Positions 19,125 to 27,036 of a DNA stretch of 64,000 nucleotides are shown piece after piece. A program made the translations under genes and the position numbers. The notes beneath the pieces are model-generated. The model had not been told where the DNA came from. It was given only the letters and a program-made list of their open reading frames with translations, and searched no databases. The stretch's first letter is position 1. The number at the start of each line of letters is the position of its first letter. The stretch is from Helicobacter baculiformis (GTDB lineage: Bacteria; Campylobacterota; Campylobacteria; Campylobacterales; Helicobacteraceae), in the NCBI RefSeq assembly GCF_900197685.1, contig NZ_FZMF01000002.1, positions 62,001 to 126,000 of the forward strand, given 5' to 3'.

Positions 19125-19915
19125 TGCGCTACTTGCTTGCTAGGCGCGTGGTACAAGCAGGGATTTTAGCCCTTTTTGCATGGAGTGGGGCGCACGCCAT
19201 TTTAAAAGGCAATCTGAGCGCGTCTATGCTCTTTGATCGTGTGCCTTTGAGCGACCCTTTTGCGGTGTTACAAGTGTATTTGGCGAGTTTGCAGATAAAT
19301 TTAGAAGCCTTGCTAGGGGCGCTTTTTATTTTAGTGCTCTATGGCTTGTTCTTAGGGCGCGCTTTTTGTGCGTGGGTGTGCCCCATAAACCCCATTGTCG
19401 ATAGCGCTGCTTGGGTGCGGCGTAAGCTAGGTCTTACACGGGTGTCTGTGTCTGTTCCCAAACACACCCGTTATATACTCTTAGCCCTGAGCTTGATTCT
19501 CTCTTTTGTGCTGTCTTTGCCCGCATTTGAGAGCGTGTCCTACATCGGCATTGTGCAACGGGGGATCATTTTTGGCACTAGCGCGTGGGTGGGGGTTGCG
19601 CTCTTGCTTTTTGGCATCGACACCTTTATAGGCGATAAGCTCATCTGTTCGCATTTATGCCCCCTAGGGGGCTTTTACGCCCTCAGTGGGCGTTATGCGC
19701 TCTTAAAGGTACAACACCATGCCATGCGTTGCACCAAGTGCGATCTCTGCTTAGAAGTGTGCCCAGAGGCGCAGGTATTGTGGATGGTGGGTTTGCAGAG
19801 CGCAGCGGTCAATTCCGGGGAGTGCACGCGTTGTGGACGTTGTATTGAAGTGTGCGAAGATGATGCATTAAACTTTAGTCTTTTAGATTTTAATTCTAAG
19901 AGGAATTTTGGTTAA
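19124..19915 (+). CDS. napH: Membrane quinol dehydrogenase subunit NapH
   Basis: 263 aa. Four or so membrane helices (residues ~10-30, ~55-80, ~118-140, ~145-170), two CxxxCP motifs typical of NapH (CAWVCPINP, CSHLCPLGG) and two C-terminal [4Fe-4S] clusters (CTKCDLCLEVCP, CTRCGRCIEVC). It would oxidise menaquinol at the inner membrane and hand electrons to NapG. The operon stops here: neither the dihaem cytochrome napB nor napD or napL follows, unlike the Campylobacter napAGHBLD order. The gene ends 36 bp before the decanucleotide repeat array. Confidence 0.95.
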   Translation: MRYLLARRVVQAGILALFAWSGAHAILKGNLSASMLFDRVPLSDPFAVLQVYLASLQINLEALLGALFILVLYGLFLGRAFCAWVCPINPIVDSAAWVRRKLGLTRVSVSVPKHTRYILLALSLILSFVLSLPAFESVSYIGIVQRGIIFGTSAWVGVALLLFGIDTFIGDKLICSHLCPLGGFYALSGRYALLKVQHHAMRCTKCDLCLEVCPEAQVLWMVGLQSAAVNSGECTRCGRCIEVCEDDALNFSLLDFNSKRNFG

Positions 19916-19934
19916 TACCATTAACTTTTTCTGC

Positions 19935-19940
19935 TATAAT
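19935..19940 (+). promoter_or_regulatory. -10 box upstream of the decanucleotide array
   Basis: A perfect TATAAT lies 10 bp before the first repeat unit, so the array would form most of the untranslated leader of the chemoreceptor gene. No convincing -35 hexamer. Confidence 0.45.
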
Positions 19941-19950
19941 AAACACTGAT

Positions 19951-20077
19951 GATCTATCATGATCTATCATGATCTATCATGATCTATCATGATCTATCAT
20001 GATCTATCATGATCTATCATGATCTATCATGATCTATCATGATCTATCATGATCTATCATGATCTATCATGATCTAT
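19951..20077. repeat. Tandem decanucleotide array, 12 perfect copies of GATCTATCAT
   Basis: Twelve identical 10-bp units (19951-20070) followed by a 7-bp partial unit. Each unit junction creates the palindrome ATCATGAT and each unit holds GATC. The period is close to one helical turn, so every unit presents on the same face of the DNA. Any ATG inside the array hits TGA after seven codons except the last (20069), which is in frame with the chemoreceptor gene. It lies between a -10 box and the likely start codon at 20111. Confidence 0.97.
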
Positions 20078-20110
20078 GCGATCATGATATCAATCTCTCA
20101 GGAGCATACC

Positions 20111-21451
20111 ATGTTCTCCGGTCCCTACACGCGTTTCTTGGAGCGTCTTAACTCCGTTGTTGTTCAAGCAGAATGGAGGGAACTCAAAACCCTAGATGCT
20201 ACTTGCGCCAAGTTGCAGGATTTGCGTGAGTTTCCCTGCGACGAGGCGCGCGCGTTGGTACATGTTTTTGTTTCCCTTATCCAAGCTCTCCGCACCAATT
20301 TGGAAGAACATGCCCATCTCTCTAGAGAATTGCAGGCACTCAGAGAAAGTTCTAAAACCCTAGATCAAGAGCGTTATGTCGCCCAAAACATGGCGGATGC
20401 GAGTCTGAACGGTTTGTGGTATATGCACTATCCGGCCAGTGGACAAGTAGATGGCAACACGCCTTTTATGTGGTCCAAGAAATTTCGTAAACTCCTAGAC
20501 TTTGAGAGTGAAGAGGATTTCCCTAATGTCTTGTCTTCATGGGCAGACCGCTTACACCCTGATGATGCGCAACGCGTCTTTGCGCTCTTTAGCGCGTCCT
20601 TGGCAGATAGGACGGGGCAGACCGTCTATTCATGCAAATACCGCATTAAGAACAAAGCAGGCATTTATAGATACTTTGAGGCTAATGGAGACATTAAGCG
20701 TGATGTACATGGCAATCCGATTTTTATCGCCGGGTCTTTCCAAGATATTGACAATGAGATTCGCCATAAGCAGGAGCTAGATAATATTGTTGAGCGCTTT
20801 ACGCTATCCCTTTCTCTCATTTCCGATCAACTCTTTGATATCCGCTTGCAGGATAGAGATCTACTCTCTCCTAACAATCCTTGTTGGTTTTCTCCTCACT
20901 TAGCTAAAAGCGTTCTGCACACCGACCAGCCTTCTTTACGTGTCTTGCTAGCATGTCTTTCTGCGGAAAGCAAACCGCTTTTCCTAGAGGCTTTGGAGAA
21001 ACTCGCTCAGGAACTTGTTCAAAATAAGGCTATCAAGCCCATAGAGTTAGAAATCAGTATCAAGCCCCAAGGCGAGCAACATTACTATGCCTACAAATTT
21101 CAGGCCACAGCTATTCGGAAAGATGAGGAGGGCCGTAGCTCTGAGCGTATTGTGGGGGTGCTCTCTAATATTGATGCACAGAAAAAACAGGCGGAGTTCA
21201 TCGCTAAAGAAGAGGAGTTTAACAACAAGGCTAAGGAAAGCTTGAGTAATATTGCCGAGATCATCACTAAGATTGATGGGATCGCTAAACAGACTAACTT
21301 GCTCGCGCTCAACGCGGCGATCGAAGCTGCACGCGCGGGCGAACATGGAAGAGGTTTTGCGGTGGTGGCTGATGAGGTGGGCAAGCTAGCAAGTAAAACC
21401 AGCGATGCGACCAATGAAATTGGAGCATTGCTTAGATCGGAGCACCCTTAG
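20111..21451 (+). CDS. Cytosolic PAS-domain chemoreceptor, truncated signalling domain
   Basis: 446 aa. Start at ATG 20111 with CAGGAG upstream; an in-frame ATG at 20069 inside the repeat array would add 14 residues. No membrane helix. A PAS domain with PAC-like end lies at ~100-230 (LNGLWYMHY...[10 protein letters not shown]...[10 protein letters not shown]), a second PAS-like region at ~235-370, then the chemoreceptor hairpin tip ([28 protein letters not shown], ~392-420). The protein ends about 20 residues after the tip, whereas the membrane receptor elsewhere in this window continues ~85 residues, so the returning helix is nearly absent. Likely role: redox or energy sensing to CheW/CheA, if still functional. 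Confidence 0.75.
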   Translation: MFSGPYTRFLERLNSVVVQAEWRELKTLDATCAKLQDLREFPCDEARALVHVFVSLIQALRTNLEEHAHLSRELQALRESSKTLDQERYVAQNMADASLNGLWYMHYPASGQVDGNTPFMWSKKFRKLLDFESEEDFPNVLSSWADRLHPDDAQRVFALFSASLADRTGQTVYSCKYRIKNKAGIYRYFEANGDIKRDVHGNPIFIAGSFQDIDNEIRHKQELDNIVERFTLSLSLISDQLFDIRLQDRDLLSPNNPCWFSPHLAKSVLHTDQPSLRVLLACLSAESKPLFLEALEKLAQELVQNKAIKPIELEISIKPQGEQHYYAYKFQATAIRKDEEGRSSERIVGVLSNIDAQKKQAEFIAKEEEFNNKAKESLSNIAEIITKIDGIAKQTNLLALNAAIEAARAGEHGRGFAVVADEVGKLASKTSDATNEIGALLRSEHP

Positions 21452-21634
21452 GACTTAGTGTCTCCGCAAGTGCGATTATCATCGCGCTTGGCTACACCCC
21501 TCAGATTTCCTAGCTTTAGCTTGCGAGTTGCGGACTTAGAACATCAGCGCGGTGTGCTTGTGAAGGAGCTTTCGCTAGGATTGATTCATTTTTTTTCGAT
21601 AAACCATGCTATTATAGCCCAAAAAGGAAATAGT
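21452..21634 (+). other. Possible gene remnant at the truncated chemoreceptor end
   Basis: The stretch is open in two plus-strand frames without a credible start. One frame, entered from inside the chemoreceptor end, reads a short hydrophobic segment (LSVSASAIIIALGYTPQIS) and then stops. Another runs into the following lipoprotein gene. It looks like leftover coding DNA at a recombination junction rather than a designed spacer. The TATTATAGC box near 21610 may be a promoter for the lipoprotein. Confidence 0.3.
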
Positions 21635-21952
21635 ATGATGCGCTTGTTTAGTCTTTGCGCTCTGTTGATAGGGTGTTTGTTGCTTGGGGGTTGCAAGGAT
21701 ACAGCGCGATCTAGCAAGTCTGCACCAGTCCAAAATATAGGCACACAAGACCCCACCTTAGAGAGCCTAGAACACAAGCTTGACGATGCTAAAACCACTC
21801 AAAGACTGGATAATATTATCAATACGGAAAATGCTATCCAAGATGCCACTCAGCCCACTGGACCGATGTTTACACCCCAAAATAATAATGTTCTACAAAA
21901 TTGGAACAACCACGAAGATAATTTGAGTTCGCCACTCAATCATAATTATTAG
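21635..21952 (+). CDS. Small lipoprotein
   Basis: 105 aa. The start is ATG 21635 (or 21638), with AAGGAAA upstream; the reading frame continues upstream to 21458 but without a ribosome site. Residues 1-20 form a type II signal peptide ending in the lipobox LLGGC (MMRLFSLCALLIGCLLLGGC), so the mature protein would be lipidated and membrane-anchored. The rest is Asn/Asp/Thr-rich, low-complexity and probably disordered (MFTPQNNNVLQNWNNHED). It ends 8 bp before the next gene's probable start. Function unknown. Confidence 0.7.
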   Translation: MMRLFSLCALLIGCLLLGGCKDTARSSKSAPVQNIGTQDPTLESLEHKLDDAKTTQRLDNIINTENAIQDATQPTGPMFTPQNNNVLQNWNNHEDNLSSPLNHNY

Positions 21953-21960
21953 GGATAGGT

Positions 21961-22593
21961 ATTTTCATACGTCTGCTGTGGATTTTGGGGGTTTTAGGGT
22001 TAGTGACTTCCTCTTTGTATGCTGCCAAGAGTCGTACTTTTTTGCTAAGTCAGTACCAAGTGGGGCAGATGCATTTTTACACCAAAAACTCCCAAGGGGA
22101 TTTAATCAAAAATTACCGCCTTATTCAGGGCGCGAGTATTATTTTTGGCTATGAATACAACCCTCTAGATCGCTGGTTTTACACACGCTATTACGGCTTT
22201 TTGGATTATGGTTTTGTGATTTTGGATAAAAGCAGCAATGTGGAAACCAACATGTTCACCTATGGTGCTGGTGCGGACTTGGTGATAGAGTACCATAAAA
22301 ACCCCCTGAATGTGTGGGGGCTTTTCTATGGCATGATGATAGCGGGCAATACATGGACCACTTCGCGTTACTCGCGGAATTTTCTCATTGAAAATTACCG
22401 ATCTTTCACCAGCTTGCGTTTTAAAGACACTTTCTTTAGATTTTTTGGGCAAGTAGGGATACGATTCCAAACCATTATTCTTTACCATGATGTCTCGGTA
22501 GAAGTGGGGTTTAAATTCCCTTTCGACAATGAAATAGGCTCTAAATTTGTGCGTGATTATAGTGTTTTTGTCTCGCATACTTGGTATTTTTAG
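21961..22593 (+). CDS. Small outer membrane beta-barrel protein with non-AUG start
   Basis: About 210 aa. The C-terminal half has alternating aromatic beta-strands and ends in a Phe (HTWYF), the usual assembly signal of Helicobacter outer membrane proteins. A good signal peptide (FIRLLWILGVLGLVTSSLYA) is encoded from 21964, but there is no ATG or GTG before it. An ATT at 21961 sits 6 nt after AGGG and would give a complete signal; the only standard codon, TTG at 21985, would cut the basic N terminus off. It follows the lipoprotein by 8 bp. Family member of the Hop/Hor/Hom type by its C-terminal domain; adhesion or porin role unknown. Confidence 0.65.
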   Translation: MFIRLLWILGVLGLVTSSLYAAKSRTFLLSQYQVGQMHFYTKNSQGDLIKNYRLIQGASIIFGYEYNPLDRWFYTRYYGFLDYGFVILDKSSNVETNMFTYGAGADLVIEYHKNPLNVWGLFYGMMIAGNTWTTSRYSRNFLIENYRSFTSLRFKDTFFRFFGQVGIRFQTIILYHDVSVEVGFKFPFDNEIGSKFVRDYSVFVSHTWYF

Positions 22594-22620
22594 GCTACAA
22601 TCTTCATAAAAAGGATCGAC

Positions 22621-23559
22621 ATGGCGATTGCATTATTTGGTGGACAAGGTGCTCAGCATGTGGGCATGGGTAAGGATTTTTGCACCCATTTTAGTTTAGC
22701 TAGAGAAATGTTCGAAGAGGCTAGTGAAGTCTTAAAAATAAACATGCAAACGCTGTTGTGGGAAGATAACGATCAGCTCAATCAGAGCCCTTATACCCAA
22801 AGCGCGCTTTTTTTAGTTTCTATGGTGGCTTTTAGAGTGTTTATCGCAGAGAGCGGATCATCTCCAATCAGTGTAGGACTAGGGCATTCTTTGGGGGAGA
22901 TTAGCGCAAATGCAGCTAGTGGAGCGCTCAGTTTAGAAAAGGGGTTAAAACTCGTGTTTGAACGGGGGCGTTTGATGGAACGCGTGTGCGCGCAAAGCCC
23001 TAAAGAATTGGGCATGCTAGCGGTCTTGGGCGCGTCTAAAGAAACTATTTTAGATTTTTGCGCCCATTCTAGATCGCAAGGGCGCGTGTTGTATGCGGCT
23101 AATTTTAATGGCTCTCAAGTGGTGCTTGCAGGAGTTAAGCAAGATTTGAGCGCGTTGCAAGCTAAAGATTTAGGGGCTAAAAAATTAGTGCTACTGCCCA
23201 TGAGCGTGGTAAGCCATTGTGAAATTCTAGTACCCATGCTGGAAGATTTTAGCGCACTTCTAGCGACGAGTTTAGAAGATAGCTACCATTTTAGCGTAGT
23301 TTCCAACGCGAACGCTCTGCTCTATAACTCTAAAGAGGAAGCGCTAAAGTGCCTAAGCGTACAGCTAATCCAACCGGTACTATATGATGCCTGCTTGCAA
23401 CTATGTGAATCTAGCGCGTCCTATTACTTAGAATTTGGCACAAGCGTGCTTAAAAATCTTAATAAACGCCTCAGCTCCAAGCCCACCTTAAGCATCACAG
23501 ACTCCGCAAGCTTGCAAGAATCCCTAGAATTCCTCGCGCGCACAAAAGAGTCAAAATAA
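22621..23559 (+). CDS. fabD: Malonyl-CoA:ACP transacylase FabD
   Basis: 312 aa. It loads malonyl groups on acyl carrier protein for fatty-acid synthesis; its partners fabF, acpP, fabG and accA lie at 59883-63271. Seen: FGGQGAQHVGMGKDF at residues 5-19, catalytic serine in GHSLGE (~residue 90), a conserved arginine in FERGRLME (~120) and the second active-site histidine region (MSVVSHCEIL). The ATG follows AAAAGGATCGAC, with a TACAAT box at 22596-22601. Confidence 0.97.
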   Translation: MAIALFGGQGAQHVGMGKDFCTHFSLAREMFEEASEVLKINMQTLLWEDNDQLNQSPYTQSALFLVSMVAFRVFIAESGSSPISVGLGHSLGEISANAASGALSLEKGLKLVFERGRLMERVCAQSPKELGMLAVLGASKETILDFCAHSRSQGRVLYAANFNGSQVVLAGVKQDLSALQAKDLGAKKLVLLPMSVVSHCEILVPMLEDFSALLATSLEDSYHFSVVSNANALLYNSKEEALKCLSVQLIQPVLYDACLQLCESSASYYLEFGTSVLKNLNKRLSSKPTLSITDSASLQESLEFLARTKESK

Positions 23560-23590
23560 CCCCACGCCCTTGTTTTAGTTACTTCATGTA

Positions 23591-23631
23591 GCATGCAATC
23601 TATTTTAGTTTTGAAAATAGAAACTGCGTGC
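23591..23631. other. Two-step hairpin downstream of fabD
   Basis: GCATGCA (23591-23597) pairs with TGCGTGC (23625-23631) with one wobble, and CTATTTT (23600-23606) pairs with AAAATAG (23614-23620) inside it. No T run follows, so it is a weak terminator candidate or an RNA stability element. Confidence 0.35.
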
Positions 23632-23662
23632 ACTTCTTAATAACACTATTACAACTTTTTTG

Positions 23663-23676
23663 TTACTATATAGTAA
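23663..23676. promoter_or_regulatory. Perfect 14-bp palindrome upstream of the first Hof gene
   Basis: TTACTATATAGTAA is its own reverse complement and ends 55 bp before the GTG start of the first porin. It includes TATAGT, a possible -10 box, so a dimeric regulator bound here would block transcription. The regulator is unknown. Confidence 0.35.
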
Positions 23677-23731
23677 ACTATCTGTAAAAAGGTGTGTTTA
23701 AAATTCTCTACTCTAAATTTTAGGAGGCTTC

Positions 23732-25231
23732 GTGCAGCAGGGTTTGTGTGTTTCTAAGCAGGGTACTTCAAAAACTTCTCTGATGGTTGTAGCTAGCTCC
23801 TTGGCCTTTGTGACTGGCGCGCTTCAATCTTATGAATTCAAACTTGGGGGCTTTGCCGACCAATCCGCTTTCATCGGTTTTAACAACAGCAAAATTAACA
23901 GAGAAAAGGGAATTTACCCCACAGAGCGTTACGCCACCATCACCGGGTATTTAGGCTTAGACATGGACTTGCTGCCCAAAAATACAAAGGATCACAGTCT
24001 AAAGGCTAAAATCGGGGGCATCGTGGGGGGTGTGCTCTATGATGGCACGAAGTCTAAACAAGGGGGCTCGATCATCAGCGATATCTTTGGAGATTATAAT
24101 GGTTTTATGGGGGGGTATAAATTCTTGTCAGATGATGAGAACTTTATAGTGTCAAATGGTGATAAGACTATCACGCGCAACTATACTTGGAGCGATATTT
24201 ATATCGATTACCAATACAAGCAGTATTTTGGATTTAAGGGATGGCGTTATAAATCTAGTATGGCGTATCAAACTGGACATACACAAGGCTTTGAAGTGTA
24301 TGGAGGTTTCAAAGATTTCCGCCTCACGTGGTTTAGTTCCTTTGGTCGGGCTTTCGCCACTGGTTCTTATATTAAGGATTGGTATGCCCCACGCACAACC
24401 TACTATGGCAATTATACGAAAAATGCTCAAGGGGGCTGGGATTCGCATGGCGCTCAGACATTTTTAGGCACCCATGCCCTGCAGGTTAACTACCAGCGGC
24501 ATAAACTCTCGCTGGAAGGCTTCTTCTATTTTTCACCTAAGATTTATAATGCTCCGGGCTTTAAAGTCGCTTGGGATAGCAACCCCAACTTTACTAACCG
24601 GGGTTTCCGTTCTCAAACGAGCATTCTTGCATTTTTCCCCATTTATTATCCATGGATGGTGATTAATAGTAGCGGAGGGCATATTTATCAATATGGCCGC
24701 CCAGTAACCCAAAATGGCCAAAGCTTAGCGATCAAACAACGCTTTGATTTTAACGAATTTTACTTAGTAGGAACCTTCTTAAAGAATTTCAAAAATCCTA
24801 ACTATAAAATTGGGAATATGGGTAACCCAGCTGGGGTAGAATTTGGTAGCGATAGTGCTTGGGTTGGGATCAAGGGACCTGCTATAACTGGAGATGCCGT
24901 AACAGGCAACATTGGTTACGGTGGATCACATTTCAAAGATAAATTCGTGTGGCAAATGCAATGGCAATGGACAAGCGCGCCTGTGGCTTATGCAGCGCGT
25001 GTGGGTGTGTTATTCCAGTATACCTTTAATAAAATCTTGAGTGCAACCGTGGATCTTAGCTATTATGGAATCCATACACGCAAAGGTTATCAGCCCGATA
25101 TAAGTACACAGGCTTGTATAGCTGGGCAAAACACAAATCCAGAAAAACCAAGCGAGGGTTACATCATGACTTGTCAAGGAGGCTATCAAGATCGCAGTAG
25201 CTTAACAACAAGCTTAGTGGCTACTTTTTGA
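23732..25231 (+). CDS. Hof-family outer membrane protein (1 of 6)
   Basis: 499 aa. The start is GTG 23732, with AGGAGG 4 nt upstream. A signal peptide spans ~1-33 (SLMVVASSLAFVTGALQS). The mature N terminus carries the motif shared by all six tandem proteins: FIGFNNSKIN..KGIYPTE. Other shared blocks are HTQGFEVY, WFSSFGRA, YFSPKIYNAPGFK, FRSQT, IKQRFDFN and a C-terminal QDRSSLTTS ending in Phe. This pattern fits the Hof porin/adhesin family of Helicobacter. It is the first of six in a row; a palindrome upstream may control it. Which Hof number it matches cannot be told by eye. Confidence 0.75.
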   Translation: MQQGLCVSKQGTSKTSLMVVASSLAFVTGALQSYEFKLGGFADQSAFIGFNNSKINREKGIYPTERYATITGYLGLDMDLLPKNTKDHSLKAKIGGIVGGVLYDGTKSKQGGSIISDIFGDYNGFMGGYKFLSDDENFIVSNGDKTITRNYTWSDIYIDYQYKQYFGFKGWRYKSSMAYQTGHTQGFEVYGGFKDFRLTWFSSFGRAFATGSYIKDWYAPRTTYYGNYTKNAQGGWDSHGAQTFLGTHALQVNYQRHKLSLEGFFYFSPKIYNAPGFKVAWDSNPNFTNRGFRSQTSILAFFPIYYPWMVINSSGGHIYQYGRPVTQNGQSLAIKQRFDFNEFYLVGTFLKNFKNPNYKIGNMGNPAGVEFGSDSAWVGIKGPAITGDAVTGNIGYGGSHFKDKFVWQMQWQWTSAPVAYAARVGVLFQYTFNKILSATVDLSYYGIHTRKGYQPDISTQACIAGQNTNPEKPSEGYIMTCQGGYQDRSSLTTSLVATF

Positions 25232-25326
25232 AACAGATTTAGGGTGTAACTTCTTAGCAAATCGAGCACACTAAGAAAAAAATAACTTCTCGCATGCTAT
25301 GATCGCGCGGAGTTAGGGCATCAACT

Positions 25327-25369
25327 CTTAAAAAGGGGCCGCGGGTCCCGCAAAAAGCGGGCTTTTAAG
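25327..25369 (+). terminator. GC-rich hairpin between Hof genes 1 and 2
   Basis: CCCGC-AAAAA-GCGGG (25347-25361) followed by CTTTT, enclosed in an outer stem of CTTAAAAAG (25327-25335) with CTTTTAAG (25362-25369). A second GCGGG at 25341-25345 could compete for the same CCCGC. Likely terminator of Hof gene 1, possibly an attenuator for gene 2. Confidence 0.55.
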
Positions 25370-25402
25370 CACCGAAAACCTCTAGTCTAGAATAGGGGAA
25401 GC

Positions 25403-25480
25403 ATGCCAATCAAAGGTAAATGCAACTTAAGGCGCATGCCGGACATTTACCCCTCATCACACACAAGGGGCGGGCATTGA
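25403..25480 (+). CDS. Possible 25-aa leader peptide before Hof gene 2
   Basis: A 25-codon frame from ATG 25403 (preceded by AGGGGAAGC and a TAGAAT box at 25388-25393). Its TGA stop (25478-25480) overlaps the TTG start of the next gene (25477-25479) in CATTGA, the arrangement of translational coupling. The predicted peptide is basic and Pro/His-rich with no known motif. No evidence of expression beyond this layout. Confidence 0.35.
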   Translation: MPIKGKCNLRRMPDIYPSSHTRGGH

Positions 25481-27027
25481 AAAAGATCGCTTTATTATCA
25501 CGAAGCTTAGCAGCCTTGCTAGGGTTGTGGAGCGAGGTCGACGCGCTGGATTGGCGTAATTTAGAATCCTTTGCCAAGTTTAAGGCAGGGGCAGAATCAT
25601 TTGCGAAAGTGGGTTTCAACAACAAACCCATCAACACCAAAAAAGGGCTTTACCCCACAGAAACTTTTATGACTGTCGTGGCGTATTTGCAACTAGATTT
25701 CCCCGAATTGCTTTCTAAAAGCGCTAATGCCGCCGGACACCATCTTTCAGGGAGCTTAGGGGGTATGGGCGGGGGACTCATCTATGATGGTACGCGCAAT
25801 CTTATCGATCAGTCCACAGGACAGAAATACGGCGACATGGCTTGGAACTACTTTGGCTATTGGGGGGGGCTGGTGGCGCAAAAACCATGGGCGCAGTGCT
25901 GGTATGGACTTGGAGGGGGCTCGCAAGCGGATTATGCAGGCTTGAGCGCACAGCAGTTACAGGCTCTATCTGATTATACCGGCAATGTCAATTTCCCCGT
26001 TTCTAAGAACATCACTTGGCTGAATGGGAAGGACGCTTCTAATTGTGTTCAAGGTTATGCTGATCATAGTAGGGATTATGTGATCTATAACGCTTACATC
26101 GATTATTCCTATAAGGATATTTTCCGCTTCAGGGGTGGGCGTTATGAATCCCCTGCAGACTACATGAGTGGTTACACGCAAGGGTTTGACATGACCTTTA
26201 AGGTGAAGAACTTCAAGTTTTGGTGGTTTAGCTCTTTTGGACGGGGCTTTGCCTACAACGAATGGCTTTATAATTTTTACTCACCTAAAACCTATACTCT
26301 AGCCAATGGCAAGAAAATCAACCCCGGGGTGCATGCTTTCTATGTTACATGGGAGTATAAGGGCTTTAGCATTGTACCTTTCTTCTATTTTTCTCCCGAC
26401 AACGAGTACGATCCCAACTTCACTTTACTTTATGACAGCAAGCCCGACTTTAAGGGGTTGGGCTGGCGTTCACAAACGGATATCACGGTCTTAAACCCCT
26501 TTTACGCTAAGCGCTTTTGGGATACTTACCAATTTGGTATGCTTTCTAAAAAGAATGCGCATAGCTTGATGATTAAGCAACGCTTTGACTACAATAACTA
26601 TAACTTTGGGGGCGGGATTTATAAGAGTTTTGGCAACGCTAACTGGATGATTGGCTATCACGGGAACCGCTTAGGCTTTGACTTTTGGACCAATAGCGTT
26701 TATGCAAACACGCTTAATTCACTCTCTTACATGATGGATGCCGATGCCTTTACGGGGTTTCTCTTCGGGGGGGGTGTGCATGGGCGATTTTTATGGGGTT
26801 GTTTAGGGCGGCTAACTTATGGACCTAGAGCAAACGAACAAGTTTTCTCTTTCAACTTAGGCTATGAATTTTCCAAACATTTTTATGCAGATATTAAAGT
26901 GGAGTATTACAATATCAATATGCATCATGGGTATAAGGTGGGCTGGAATGGTCCCTATCTGCCCCTCCAAGCTGCGACAGATCAGGACAGAAGCCATATC
27001 TTTACGGAAATTAAGGTAAAACTGTAG
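25477..27027 (+). CDS. Hof-family outer membrane protein (2 of 6)
   Basis: 516 aa from TTG 25477 with AGGGGCGGG upstream; this start gives a clean signal peptide (MKKIALLSRSLAALLGLWSE, cut near VDA). A longer reading to ATG 25420 lacks a signal at its N terminus. Shared Hof blocks: VGFNNKPINTKKGLYPTE, YMSGYTQGFDM, FSSFGRGFA, YFSPDNEYDPNF, WRSQTDI, MIKQRFDYN, GPRANEQ and DRSHIFTE. It ends in Leu instead of the usual Phe. The region around residues 100-170 is an insertion absent from some paralogues. Two runs of eight G (25862-25869, 26767-26774) lie in the frame and are candidate slippage sites. Confidence 0.75.
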   Translation: MKKIALLSRSLAALLGLWSEVDALDWRNLESFAKFKAGAESFAKVGFNNKPINTKKGLYPTETFMTVVAYLQLDFPELLSKSANAAGHHLSGSLGGMGGGLIYDGTRNLIDQSTGQKYGDMAWNYFGYWGGLVAQKPWAQCWYGLGGGSQADYAGLSAQQLQALSDYTGNVNFPVSKNITWLNGKDASNCVQGYADHSRDYVIYNAYIDYSYKDIFRFRGGRYESPADYMSGYTQGFDMTFKVKNFKFWWFSSFGRGFAYNEWLYNFYSPKTYTLANGKKINPGVHAFYVTWEYKGFSIVPFFYFSPDNEYDPNFTLLYDSKPDFKGLGWRSQTDITVLNPFYAKRFWDTYQFGMLSKKNAHSLMIKQRFDYNNYNFGGGIYKSFGNANWMIGYHGNRLGFDFWTNSVYANTLNSLSYMMDADAFTGFLFGGGVHGRFLWGCLGRLTYGPRANEQVFSFNLGYEFSKHFYADIKVEYYNINMHHGYKVGWNGPYLPLQAATDQDRSHIFTEIKVKL

Positions 27028-27036
27028 TAGGTTTGC

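Noticed and set aside
19951-20077. CRISPR array
   Set aside because: The 10-bp units are contiguous without unique spacers.
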